64,000 bases of DNA from JBEBSD01 sp040394475 (GTDB lineage: Bacteria; Bacteroidota; Bacteroidia; Cytophagales; Spirosomataceae), in NCBI GenBank assembly GCA_040394475.1, contig JBEBSD010000019.1:1-64000 (forward strand). Reading direction: 5' to 3'. The notes under the pieces were generated by a model. It searched no databases, had not been told where the DNA came from, and saw nothing but the letters and a program-made list of their open reading frames with translations. How positions within the stretch are numbered: the stretch's first letter is position 1; each line of letters opens with the position of its first letter. Position numbers and translations under genes: made by a program. Positions 9,622 to 17,250 of this stretch are shown one piece after another.

Positions 9622-10204
9622 GTCCGGGAATGGTGTAACGAAGACGGGAGCGTTTGTCCGTGCAGAGTACGCGGGTACGCCGGAGCGTCCCCTTTACAAA
9701 CTCCCTGCCTTGAAAAACGAAACAAGCGCCCTCGTTAACATAATGCAGGGGTTTTTTATTCAGTAAATGCTGTGGGGTATCGTGGGCTTTGAGGACCGCA
9801 AATAAGGGGCCGTATCCTGAAGTGGTCGCCGTCGGTTTTGCTGCATACCGGGATACGGTTTCCAGGAGATCAGGCGGGAGGATGTCAGGAACCAGGACGG
9901 GCTGCAGCAATTGGCTGAAACAGGCTTTCCACTCGGCGCCATGCGGGGCGACGCGGTAGCTGCAGGTACGGTACACGACACAATGCGCTACCTCGTGCAG
10001 GTATGTTATCAGAAAACTGTAAGGATTGAGATCATTGTTGACCGTGATGCGCGGACGCCCGAACGGGCGGGAGGTGAAGTCCCCCAGCCGGGAACGCCGG
10101 GAAGCAACCACCCGGAACTCAAAATCATACCGGCGTAGCAAGTGTTCACAGTACGGGACAGCGGCCGGAGGGACATAGTCAGTAAAGACAGCAGTTCTTT
10201 GCAA
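9596..10204 (-). CDS. SprT-like zinc metalloprotease-domain protein
   Basis: A 202-residue SprT-like protein. The zinc motif HEVAHC (near residues 70-75) gives the HExxH-type site, and APHGAEWKACF (near 87-97) supplies the third ligand and the usual following hydrophobic stretch. In eukaryotes the SprT fold repairs DNA-protein crosslinks (Spartan); the bacterial role is unproven. The C-terminal third, with only one cysteine in the last 30 residues (RVLCTDK), does not form an obvious zinc ribbon. It appears to be first in the porU-porV operon and overlaps porU by 26 bp, a linkage that may be conserved. Confidence 0.85.
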   Translation of the reverse strand: MQRTAVFTDYVPPAAVPYCEHLLRRYDFEFRVVASRRSRLGDFTSRPFGRPRITVNNDLNPYSFLITYLHEVAHCVVYRTCSYRVAPHGAEWKACFSQLLQPVLVPDILPPDLLETVSRYAAKPTATTSGYGPLFAVLKAHDTPQHLLNKKPLHYVNEGACFVFQGREFVKGTLRRTRVLCTDKRSRLRYTIPGHVLVEECS

Positions 10205-10261
10205 ATTCTAAACGTTGTAAGATACCTGACGGGCAGGGGTTCATTCACCAGCGAATATAAA

Positions 10262-10293
10262 AAAGAAAGCCCCATTTTCATAGGGCTTTCTTT
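10262..10293. terminator. Bidirectional rho-independent terminator
   Basis: An 11-bp perfect stem (AAAGAAAGCCC / GGGCTTTCTTT) with a 10-nt loop is flanked by T runs on both strands. It lies 20 bp downstream of the small lipoprotein gene at 10313-10489 (minus) and can also stop any transcript from the other side. Confidence 0.85.
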
Positions 10294-10312
10294 TTTTAAG
10301 AAGATGGTCTTC

Positions 10313-10489
10313 TTAGTTAACGGCAGTAGTATCAATCTCGATAGTATCGATAGCTACAGTGTCAGCAGCAGCTTCAACGCTTTCTACAGCACTTTCAGTT
10401 GCTTCTTCAGTTGTTTCAGTAGGCTTGCTGGTGCAAGATGCGAAAGATACCATTCCGGCAACAAACGCTAATGCTAATACTTTTTTCAT
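10313..10489 (-). CDS. 58-residue Thr/Glu-rich lipoprotein
   Basis: This short gene reads MKKVLALAFVAGMVSFASC and then an acidic, Thr/Ala/Glu-rich tail ending in AVN, 58 residues in all. It has a lipobox (SFASC, Cys19), and the mature part is a 40-residue low-complexity acidic peptide without globular features. Support that it is real: a clean signal peptide, a promoter with a TTG at -33 and TAACTTTG at 10526-10519, and a strong terminator 20 bp after the stop. Codon choice is strongly A/T-ending, unlike the GC-rich neighbours, which suggests high expression. Similar small Thr/Glu/Ala-rich lipoproteins are common in Cytophagales, but I know no assigned function. Confidence 0.8.
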   Translation of the reverse strand: MKKVLALAFVAGMVSFASCTSKPTETTEEATESAVESVEAAADTVAIDTIEIDTTAVN

Positions 10490-10518
10490 TTTCTGGGTGT
10501 TTTTTAAGGTTGATGCAA

Positions 10519-10526
10519 CAAAGTTA
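10519..10526 (-). promoter_or_regulatory. -7 element of the small lipoprotein promoter
   Basis: On the minus strand TAACTTTG fits the Bacteroidota -7 consensus TAnnTTTG. A TTG lies 22 nt upstream, in the range for the -33 element. It sits 30 nt before the start codon at 10489. Confidence 0.6.
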
Positions 10527-10572
10527 ATACATTATTGCGGATATAAAGCAAGGATATCACTTGTATTTTTTC

Positions 10573-10591
10573 AAGAACTTAGAAAGTTCTT
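10573..10591. promoter_or_regulatory. Perfect palindrome, possible operator
   Basis: AAGAACTT-AGA-AAGTTCTT is a perfect 8-bp inverted repeat with a 3-bp spacer. It lies about 47 bp upstream of the small lipoprotein -7 element and 71 bp past the serC stop. No T run follows on either strand, so an operator is likelier than a terminator. The binding protein is unknown. Confidence 0.35.
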
Positions 10592-10661
10592 AGAAAATAA
10601 AGCGCTTATCTGTAACGATTTAGGATTGAATTTGTACGCTGAAACGGCGTGAAGGCGCATT

Positions 10662-11741
10662 TTAGATTTTGGCTAATTCCGTTAAAAGTTCCTCCGTTTG
10701 CGCGATAGAAACAGCAGGGAAATTGGCAATCCGGATCTGCTGATCCTTGCTGGCGCCATAGCCGCTGCCAACCAATAGGTCCAGTTGTTTTAACCTGGAA
10801 ATAACCGTCCCGGAGGGAAGTGTTGTATTGAGTACGGCGACTGTCTGGGAGCGGTGACTCTCCTCGGTAACGAACGGCGTGAAACCAGGATTTTTTTCTG
10901 CAAAGCGATAAATGAGCTTGGCTTTATGCTCGGTTTCCTTCCGGATAACATCGGCGCCGACGGCATTCATATCTTCTGCAATTTTTCCAAGCAGGTAGAT
11001 CAGCATCACATTGGGGGTGGCGGGTGTTTCATAGCGCAGGCCATTTTTCCAGAGGGTCGGAAGGTCGTGGTGCGCGCCGATGCTGAGCTGCGCCACATTT
11101 TTCAGATACTCGGCTTTGGCCAGGCATTGTTCACTGACGATCCACACGCCAAGGCCGGCCGGGAGTCCAAACGCTTTTTGAACTGAAAAAAACGCCGTGT
11201 CTACCAGACTGTAATCCAGATCCGGGTAGGGAGCCGAGGATACCATATCAACCGCAAGCAGTTTATCCGGATAGGCTCGTTTTAGTTTATGGATATCCGC
11301 CACACGGATCTGTACCCCTGAACTGGTTTCGTTGTGTGCCAGACCAATTAATTCCGCATACTCCGGTACCTGGATTTCCTGTGCGTAAAATCCTTGTCCG
11401 GGTACTTTTTCCAGCTTTTTGGCAAACTTGCCTGCCGCCTGGGCATATTGGTAAAATTTGCCGGAAAACGACCCGTTTACCAGGTGAAATGATTCGTGCT
11501 GGACACAGTTGAGCAGAATCCGCTCCCATATTTCAGACGCGGAACCCAGAAAAAGTAAGCTGTGCGATTCCGGAACCCGGAGCAAGGTCCGTAGTTGCTC
11601 CACTGTAAAACGATGGATGTCGCGATAGGCCTGGCTCCGGTGGGAAATGGAACCCAGTTGCCGGTTGACAAATGTTTTAAGGTGTTTTTCGAAAGTCGGG
11701 TACAGTTGTGCCGGCCCCGGAGTAAAAAAAAGCTGCATCAA
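10662..11741 (-). CDS. serC: Phosphoserine aminotransferase (class V aminotransferase)
   Basis: A 359-residue PLP-dependent class V aminotransferase. The SerC signature HNETSSGVQI (near residue 138) and the PLP lysine in AFFSVQKAFGLPAGLGVW (near 188) are visible, and the N-terminus MMQLFFTPGPAQLYP is typical. It would convert 3-phosphohydroxypyruvate plus glutamate into phosphoserine. It overlaps the upstream SerB-SerA fusion gene by 4 bp (ATGA-type coupling), so the two genes together encode the three phosphorylated-pathway steps. It is shorter at the N-terminus than some SerC proteins, but all core motifs are present. Confidence 0.88.
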   Translation of the reverse strand: MMQLFFTPGPAQLYPTFEKHLKTFVNRQLGSISHRSQAYRDIHRFTVEQLRTLLRVPESHSLLFLGSASEIWERILLNCVQHESFHLVNGSFSGKFYQYAQAAGKFAKKLEKVPGQGFYAQEIQVPEYAELIGLAHNETSSGVQIRVADIHKLKRAYPDKLLAVDMVSSAPYPDLDYSLVDTAFFSVQKAFGLPAGLGVWIVSEQCLAKAEYLKNVAQLSIGAHHDLPTLWKNGLRYETPATPNVMLIYLLGKIAEDMNAVGADVIRKETEHKAKLIYRFAEKNPGFTPFVTEESHRSQTVAVLNTTLPSGTVISRLKQLDLLVGSGYGASKDQQIRIANFPAVSIAQTEELLTELAKI

Positions 11742-13642
11742 TATAACATTCTGAAACGGATGGTGCCTTCAATGGCCTTTACTTCCTGGATGAAACTGTC
11801 GCTGTAGCCCTTGGCGATATCTACAATGACATACCCGACGGTTTCATTTGTTTTCAGGTACTGGCCGGTAATGTTGATATTGTATTGGGCGAAAATATTA
11901 TTGAGCTGGGCCAGGATGCCTGGTACATTGGCATGGATATGAAGCAGCCGGTGCGAATTCTGCAGTTTGGGTAGCTGTACTTCAGGAAAGTTGACGCTGC
12001 CGTAGGTGCTGCCGTTGTTGATATATTCCAGCAGTTTCGAGGGAACAAATTGTCCGATATTTTCCTGCGCTTCTTCTGTGCTGCCGCCGATATGGGGGGT
12101 AAGGATCACATTGGGCAATCCCTGTAATTCGCTGATAAAGGTATCGTTGTTGGTTTTGGGCTCAAGCGGGAAAACGTCTACGCCCGCACCGGCTACTTTA
12201 CCGCTTTTAATGGCTTCGGCCAGGGCACTGATATCCACTACATGTCCGCGGGAAAGGTTGAGGAAGATGACGCCGTCCTTCATGCGCTCAAACTCTCTCT
12301 TCCCGATCATATTGGCGTTGCTCTTACGGCCGTCAACATGGAGACTGATGAAGTCGGAGATGGCCAGCAACTCGTCCAGGGATTTTACTTTTTTAGCATT
12401 CCCGAGCGCGAGTTTTTCAACAGCGTCATAGAAGTAAACTTCCATTCCCATCGCTTCGGCAACGACAGACAACTGCGTGCCGATGCTTCCATACCCGATA
12501 AGACCAAGTTTTTTCCCACGGATTTCGTAACTGCCTTTTGCCGATTTATCCCATTCGCCCAGGTGCATCTTGTGGCTTTTAGGGACCGTGCTGCGAACAA
12601 GCATGATCATCTGGCCGATCGCCAGCTCGACCACCGAACGGGTATTGGAATAAGGGGCATTGAAAACGGGAATCCCTTTTTCGGTAGCGGCCTCCAGGTT
12701 GATCTGGTTGGTGCCGATACAAAAAGCGCCGACGGCCATCAGCCGGTTGGCATTATCCAGCACCTTATGGGTGAGATTGGTTTTGGAACGGATCCCGATA
12801 ATGGAAACATCCCTGATTTTTTCACATAGCTCGTCTTCATCCAGGGCGCCTTTCAGAAATTCTACCTGAAACCCTTCTTCTTCAAAAGCTCTGACAGCGC
12901 CCGGGTGGACATTTTCCAGTAGCAGCACTTTGAGCAGGCTCTTGGGATAGGATTGGCTGCGATCGAGCTTATTATGGTACAGAAACTCGTCAAGTGACGC
13001 CGCAACGTGATCGGCTATTGCCACGACATTGGCTCGTTTGACATTTTCGGTAAATGCATAAAAGCGCGTGGCGAGCCCTGATTCCCGTAGCTGGTAGTCG
13101 GTATAACCATCTCCCAGCACGAAAACCTCTCCCTTTAGTCCCAGGCTCTGAAGCACCTTTATTTTGCCCCCGTCAGAAGCCAGCGCATTGGATTCATTGA
13201 TCCCGGTAATGGTACCGTTTTCGTCGTATACAAATTCGTTGGCGAACACATGGTCCGGAAGTACTCCCAGCTCCGTGACTACGGGCAGGATGAAATCTTT
13301 GAAACCGCTGGATATAATATAGATATGGGAGGCATTGTCTACCAGGAATGACTTGTTCCGTAGAAATGAATCCGAGACTTGCGTACGCAGGAAATCGACC
13401 AGGAGGTCAATATGTGTCCGATTGGCTGAAAGCAGGGCAATCCGTTGACGTAACCCTTCGGCGAATGACATCTCACCATTCATTCCTTTGTCCGTCAGAT
13501 CGCGGATTTGTGCGACAACAGCTCCCTGATCTGGGTGCCCGGTAAGTGCAATAGCCGCCAATTCATCCAGGCCTTCTACTTTTGTAAAAGTACTGTCGAA
13601 ATCAATAATGTAATGCGTAGGGCTGAGTGTTTGTGTCAACAT
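11738..13642 (-). CDS. serA: SerB-SerA fusion: phosphoserine phosphatase plus 3-phosphoglycerate dehydrogenase with ACT domain
   Basis: A 634-residue fusion. Residues 1-220 form a HAD phosphatase of SerB type: motif I DFDST (Asp14/Asp16), motif II ISSGF near 110, a GGKIK lysine segment near 157, and motif IV LGDGYTDYQL near 175. Residues about 230-550 form a D-3-phosphoglycerate dehydrogenase with the NAD motif LGLIGYGSIGTQ (near 381), the Arg in IGIRSKTNLT and the catalytic His in TPHIGGSTEEA. The last 80 residues (SHRLLHIHANVPGILAQLN onward) form an ACT domain, which in SerA family members binds serine for feedback control. All catalytic residues I can check are present. It is followed by serC with 4-bp overlap and has a TAATTTTG promoter upstream. 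Confidence 0.9.
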   Translation of the reverse strand: MLTQTLSPTHYIIDFDSTFTKVEGLDELAAIALTGHPDQGAVVAQIRDLTDKGMNGEMSFAEGLRQRIALLSANRTHIDLLVDFLRTQVSDSFLRNKSFLVDNASHIYIISSGFKDFILPVVTELGVLPDHVFANEFVYDENGTITGINESNALASDGGKIKVLQSLGLKGEVFVLGDGYTDYQLRESGLATRFYAFTENVKRANVVAIADHVAASLDEFLYHNKLDRSQSYPKSLLKVLLLENVHPGAVRAFEEEGFQVEFLKGALDEDELCEKIRDVSIIGIRSKTNLTHKVLDNANRLMAVGAFCIGTNQINLEAATEKGIPVFNAPYSNTRSVVELAIGQMIMLVRSTVPKSHKMHLGEWDKSAKGSYEIRGKKLGLIGYGSIGTQLSVVAEAMGMEVYFYDAVEKLALGNAKKVKSLDELLAISDFISLHVDGRKSNANMIGKREFERMKDGVIFLNLSRGHVVDISALAEAIKSGKVAGAGVDVFPLEPKTNNDTFISELQGLPNVILTPHIGGSTEEAQENIGQFVPSKLLEYINNGSTYGSVNFPEVQLPKLQNSHRLLHIHANVPGILAQLNNIFAQYNINITGQYLKTNETVGYVIVDIAKGYSDSFIQEVKAIEGTIRFRMLY

Positions 13643-13667
13643 TCTGATAGTTCTAAAATAATAGTTG

Positions 13668-13675
13668 CAAAATTA
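13668..13675 (-). promoter_or_regulatory. -7 element upstream of the serBA fusion
   Basis: Minus-strand TAATTTTG matches TAnnTTTG exactly and lies 26 nt before the start codon at 13642. A TTTG occurs 24 nt further upstream, slightly beyond the usual -33 spacing. Confidence 0.5.
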
Positions 13676-13795
13676 AGGATCTGTCAACGAATGTCCATGC
13701 AAAATACCTTTTGGTTTTAAAGAATCCGGAATATTAAGAGGGACATCACGAAATAATACAAAAAACCGGAGCCTGCTGTACCATACTGTGCCGTA

Positions 13796-14599
13796 TTACA
13801 GGAACATATACAAGCTAAAGGCCATAACCAGCATCCCGGCGATCATTCCCCAGATGGCGGTGTGGTGTTCTCCGAATTTTTCGGCGGTAGGCAGTAATTC
13901 GTCCAGCGAAATAAAAATCATGATGCCGGCGACCGCTGCCAGTACAATGCCGTTTAAGGTTTCGGACCAGTAGGGCATCAGAAAAAGATACGCAATGAGC
14001 GCGCCTACCGGCTCTGCGAGACCAGACGCGAAGGAATACCAGAATGCCCGCTTTTTATCGCCCGTAGCATGGTAAATAGGTACAGCGACCGCGATTCCCT
14101 CCGGGATATTGTGGATGGCTATGGCAAATGTTATGGGAATGGCGACCGACAAGCTTCCCAGCGCCGAGGTGAAGGTTGCAATTCCCTCCGGGAAATTATG
14201 AATGGCAATGGACAAGGCTACCATCAGGCCGACTCTTCGTAAACGTACGTTTTTGTGCATATCCTCCACCCCCTGTACTTCGTGGGGATTGGCCGTTTTG
14301 GGAATGAGGATATCGATGAGGGCAATCAGGGCGATTCCCGCAAAAAAGGCGATCAGCAAATAAAGGGTGCCTTCTTTCACACCCCACCGGTGGACCAGGG
14401 CCTGCAACGACTGCGGGAGCAGCTCCATGAAGGAAACATAAAGCATGACTCCCGCCGAAAATCCCAGCGAAACACACAGGAACTTGGTGTTGGTGCGTTT
14501 GGCCATCAATGCGATGCCGCTTCCGATACCGGTGGATAAACCCGCAAACAGGGTAAGCCCGAATGCAAGCAGTATAGACTGATTGTCTACGTGATTCAT
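13796..14599 (-). CDS. zupT: ZIP-family divalent metal transporter (ZupT-like)
   Basis: A 267-residue inner-membrane protein of the ZIP family, importing Zn(II) or other divalent metals. The two metal-binding helices are clear: HNFPEGIATFTSALG (TM4, near residue 138) and AIAIHNIPEGIAVAVP (TM5, near 161). About eight membrane segments can be drawn, with a variable loop near residues 100-125 between TM3 and TM4. It has a promoter-like TATCTTTG at 14665-14658 and an inverted-repeat leader. Metal preference cannot be read, although His/Asn/Glu residues in both helices are those of ZupT. Confidence 0.92.
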   Translation of the reverse strand: MNHVDNQSILLAFGLTLFAGLSTGIGSGIALMAKRTNTKFLCVSLGFSAGVMLYVSFMELLPQSLQALVHRWGVKEGTLYLLIAFFAGIALIALIDILIPKTANPHEVQGVEDMHKNVRLRRVGLMVALSIAIHNFPEGIATFTSALGSLSVAIPITFAIAIHNIPEGIAVAVPIYHATGDKKRAFWYSFASGLAEPVGALIAYLFLMPYWSETLNGIVLAAVAGIMIFISLDELLPTAEKFGEHHTAIWGMIAGMLVMAFSLYMFL

Positions 14600-14624
14600 T
14601 GCCTAAACAGGTTAATAATAAGAG

Positions 14625-14656
14625 CGCGGCAGGTCGCGGATTTGCTTCCTGCCGCG
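14625..14656 (-). promoter_or_regulatory. Inverted repeats between promoter and zupT start
   Basis: CGCGGCAGG (14625-14633) pairs with CCTGCCGCG (14648-14656). A second 7-bp pair, GTCGCGG/CCGCGAC, uses overlapping bases, so the two hairpins exclude each other. The element lies 26 bp before the zupT start and next to the predicted transcription start. It could be a metal-regulator operator or a leader RNA switch; neither is shown. Confidence 0.4.
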
Positions 14657-14657
14657 A

Positions 14658-14665
14658 CAAAGATA
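14658..14665 (-). promoter_or_regulatory. -7 element of zupT
   Basis: Minus-strand TATCTTTG matches TAnnTTTG, 59 nt before the start codon and directly beside the inverted repeats. Confidence 0.5.
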
Positions 14666-14714
14666 GACAATGTATTTAATAGTTTAAAAAAAAATTTAGA
14701 TAAGGCTAAATCCC

Positions 14715-14789
14715 ATGGTCTGTGTCCCACAGACCATTTTGGATACCAGCCCGGAAGTGGTCTGTGTGGTCTGTGAAGACACAGACCAC
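14715..14789. repeat. CATGGTCTGTG hairpin repeat pair
   Basis: Two hairpins in tandem: ATGGTCTGTG-TCC-CACAGACCAT (14715-14737) and GTGGTCTGTG-AAGA-CACAGACCAC (14766-14789), separated by GGATACCAGCCCGGAAG. The same hairpin plus spacer occurs in reverse orientation at 25538-25585, and the hairpin half recurs at 54727-54776. This is a dispersed, REP-like intergenic element. Confidence 0.7.
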
Positions 14790-14932
14790 GGCTATCAGCT
14801 ATCAGCTATCGGCTATCAGCTATCGGCTTTCGGCAATCAGCCATCAGCCATCGGACTGTCGGTGGCAGCGGACACAGGAACCGATGGGTGGATGGGTGAG
14901 CTAAGTCGAACCCCGTAGTCGAACCCGTGTTA
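14790..14932. repeat. Composite intergenic repeat (ATCAGCTATCGGC array plus GGTGAGCTAAGTCGAACCC)
   Basis: Six to seven imperfect copies of a 7-mer TATCAGC/TATCGGC run from 14790 to about 14872. They are followed by GGACACAGGAACCGATGGG and then GGGTGAGCTAAGTCGAACCC. The same modules recur at 15987-16135, 35078-35192 and 37796-38145. Together with the hairpins at 14715-14789 this fills the gap between zupT and the convergent barrel gene. Confidence 0.65.
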
Positions 14933-14955
14933 CTTTCCCGGAAAAGTGTAAGCAC

Positions 14956-14973
14956 CCGGAAGAGGCCTTCCGG
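14956..14973 (-). terminator. Hairpin 3 bp after the barrel-protein stop
   Basis: CCGGAAG-AGGC-CTTCCGG, a 7-bp GC-rich stem. On the minus strand it follows the stop codon at 14976 closely, but the T run after it is interrupted, so termination strength is uncertain. Confidence 0.4.
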
Positions 14974-14975
14974 CG

Positions 14976-15905
14976 TTAAAACAACCAGCCCAGTTGAATC
15001 AGGAACCGCTCTTTGGCAAACACGTGGCCCGATGCACTTTTTTGGTACACGGGTGTCTGGGCGTTGACCCCGAGCATCCATTTCCCGGTAAATACATTCA
15101 GGCCTGCAGCACCATTGAGGATTTTCCCTCCGGTAATGTCCAGGATCACATCGTCTTTCCGACCGTGGGCTGCATATTCTCCGTAGAGACCAATGGTGGG
15201 CGTCAGGGTGAATTTACCGGCTTCGAAGGTTCGGAACAGCTCAGCCGTTCCGAACCACTGGTTTCCGAAACGGTAATCCTGTGAATTGGTGGTGTTGAAT
15301 TTCCGGGTAAGGTTGGTAGCGAGTCCCCATTTTCCGTAGTTGAGCGTATAAAAGGCATTCAGCATGAAGTCGACGCTTCCGGTTCCGGGTTGGAAATTGG
15401 CGTTGGCGACCTGGATGTAATCATTTTCGTCGTATTTGAATTTTCCCGTGGGCACTTTCACGCCGCCGCCGAGCAATAGGGTATGGATCCAGGACGATGT
15501 GCCGGGCGTATCCATCAGGGTGTTGAGTACGTTATAGTTAGCCATAACGCTTACATCGCCTAGTCCGTCGTTGCGTTTGGTCAGCGCCGACGTCACCTGC
15601 TTATCCATCCGGTAGGGCACGAAGGCCATCACCTGTACTCTTTTGAGCGGAAAGAAGCGAGCAAATGCCTCCACCACATTGAACGTTTCCTCGGTGTTTA
15701 ATACAGCACTTTCAGGGTGGGTGTTGAAATGGAGGTATTGATAACGCAGGCCTGCTACCGATTTCTCGGACCGGGGCATCATTCCAAAGTAGGCGCCGCT
15801 ATTCGCACAGCCACAGATATCGCAGGCCGCAGCGGGGAGGCATAAAGTGATCAATACCAGCAGGATCCCGCCGGTTTTTATCAGGGAAAATAGTTTGAGT
15901 TTCAT
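14976..15905 (-). CDS. Outer-membrane beta-barrel protein with CDICGC motif
   Basis: A 309-residue exported protein. The ATG at 15905 gives a good Sec signal peptide (LVLITLCLPAAACDICGC). The mature protein begins at a Cys-rich CDICGCANSG motif that could bind a metal, then shows long amphipathic beta strands (e.g. MAFVPYRMDKQV, TLNYGKWGLATNL) ending in the barrel-type terminus LIQLGWLF. I take it as an outer-membrane transporter-like barrel. It lies downstream of the MbnP/MauG-type pair on the same strand, but 231 bp of repeats separate them, so co-transcription is uncertain. A copper or other metal role is inferred from the context and the Cys motif. Confidence 0.7.
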   Translation of the reverse strand: MKLKLFSLIKTGGILLVLITLCLPAAACDICGCANSGAYFGMMPRSEKSVAGLRYQYLHFNTHPESAVLNTEETFNVVEAFARFFPLKRVQVMAFVPYRMDKQVTSALTKRNDGLGDVSVMANYNVLNTLMDTPGTSSWIHTLLLGGGVKVPTGKFKYDENDYIQVANANFQPGTGSVDFMLNAFYTLNYGKWGLATNLTRKFNTTNSQDYRFGNQWFGTAELFRTFEAGKFTLTPTIGLYGEYAAHGRKDDVILDITGGKILNGAAGLNVFTGKWMLGVNAQTPVYQKSASGHVFAKERFLIQLGWLF

Positions 15906-15986
15906 AGGGATAAAAAATGTTTTTTGTGTTTGCACTACAGCTTATTCAGCTATACATAACTAAAAAATTGCCTCAACCTTTTCGCC

Positions 15987-16135
15987 GGCTCCCGGGTTCG
16001 GCTCCCGGGTTCGACTTCTGGGTTCGACTTTGCTCACCCAACCACCCAACCACCCAACCACCCATCGTGTATTTCGTTCCAATTTCCGAAAGCCGACAGC
16101 TGATTTCCGAAAGCCGATAGCTGATTTCCGATCGC
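15987..16135. repeat. Composite intergenic repeat (GGGTTCGAC, CACCCAACC and ATCGGC modules)
   Basis: GGTTCGGCTCCCGGGTTCGACTT-type repeats (15987-16030) lead into four CACCCAACC/CCACCCAA units (to about 16068), then TTTCCGAAAGCCGATAGCTGA repeats (16084-16135). The 231-bp space between the MauG-type gene and the barrel gene is almost entirely this element. Confidence 0.65.
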
Positions 16136-16136
16136 C

Positions 16137-17234
16137 CTACAAAGCATTCCCGATCCCCGGATCCGACAACCTTGTATCTCTTATAAACTGTTCATCAGAC
16201 AGTGTATGTAAAAAGGCAATCAGCGCCTGCTTGTCGCCGGCGGTCAGGGGGAGGCCGGTAGTCCCGTCAGCCTGGACCAGCAGCGGGTCCAGCGTTGCGG
16301 ATGGCCGGACATTGTCGGTGTAATGATCAAGAACCGCTTCCAGCGAATAGTACCTGCCGTCGTGCATATAGGGCGCGGTAAGTCCTGCATTCCGGAGGCT
16401 GGGTACCTTGAATTTGTATTGGTCATCCTCCTGACCGGTAACTTCAAAACGGCCCTTGTCCTGGATTTTCAGCGGGGAAAGCCCATTGTTGCGATAGCTG
16501 AAATCGGAGAAAAGCTCACCGGTATGACAGGAAGCACAATGTTGCTGAAACAGGACCATCCCCTGCTTTTCCAGTGCGCCGAGCGCATTGGCGTCTCCCA
16601 TTTTATAGTAATCGTACCGTGAGGTAGCCGAAACCATTGTAAGCATGAACTGCGACAATGCTTTCATCGTACGCGCCGTCGTGATTTCGCTATCTCCGAA
16701 GGCCGCCCGGTACATCCTGGGATAATCGATCGGCTTTTTAGCATCCGGATGCGGAGTGTTTCGGAGCTTTTCCAGTACGTTGCTTAGTCTTTCATCCATT
16801 TCTACCGGGTTCTCGATCGGAGCAATGGGGACAAAATCCAGGTCATGCACGCCCCCGTCCCAGAAGAAACTGCGCTGCCAGGCCATATTTTGTACGGCAG
16901 GAGCATTCCGCGTTCCCAACCGGTCGTCTACCCCGTGGCTTAATTCATGCCCGTGATGCGTAAAGGCCGCCTGTTGCTGATGGCAGGTGCCGCATCCGAT
17001 TATGTTGGTACGGGAAAGAAGCCCGTCATAAAACAGGTGGCGGCCCAATTCCACCCCTTCCCGGGTTAACGGGTTGAGTGAGAAGTCGTATACGGGCTCC
17101 GGGAAGTGGGCAGGCTGTTGCCAGGTCAGGGGCGTTGGCGATTGCGGCGCAGGCGGTTCGGCTTCCCCGCTTCGGGAACAGCTCCCGATAAGGAGCGCTG
17201 TTGTCAGTAGCAGAGAAGATGCGGCGGTATGCAT
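16137..17234 (-). CDS. Diheme cytochrome c peroxidase / MauG-family lipoprotein (MbnH-like)
   Basis: A 365-residue periplasmic lipoprotein (TALLIGSC lipobox, Cys19) of the bacterial diheme peroxidase/MauG family. Two c-heme motifs are seen: CGTCH (residues 81-85) and CASCH (233-237). Family motifs around them include GTRNAPAVQNMAW (108-120), a Trp/His-rich segment and VPSLRNAGLTAPYMHDGRY near 287-305. The ATG at 17234 gives the lipoprotein signal; an upstream in-frame ATG at 17285 would overlap mbnP and lose it. It lies 16 bp behind the MbnP-like gene, which is the arrangement of MbnP/MbnH pairs, where MbnH oxidises a tryptophan of MbnP to kynurenine to build a copper site. An ordinary peroxidase role is the alternative. 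Confidence 0.88.
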   Translation of the reverse strand: MHTAASSLLLTTALLIGSCSRSGEAEPPAPQSPTPLTWQQPAHFPEPVYDFSLNPLTREGVELGRHLFYDGLLSRTNIIGCGTCHQQQAAFTHHGHELSHGVDDRLGTRNAPAVQNMAWQRSFFWDGGVHDLDFVPIAPIENPVEMDERLSNVLEKLRNTPHPDAKKPIDYPRMYRAAFGDSEITTARTMKALSQFMLTMVSATSRYDYYKMGDANALGALEKQGMVLFQQHCASCHTGELFSDFSYRNNGLSPLKIQDKGRFEVTGQEDDQYKFKVPSLRNAGLTAPYMHDGRYYSLEAVLDHYTDNVRPSATLDPLLVQADGTTGLPLTAGDKQALIAFLHTLSDEQFIRDTRLSDPGIGNAL

Positions 17235-17250
17235 GACAAGAGGAATTGAA

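Noticed and set aside
14715..14737. CATGGTCTGTG hairpin as a plain terminator
   Set aside because: It has TTTT after it in this copy, but the other copies do not, and it lies in a dispersed repeat with conserved flank.
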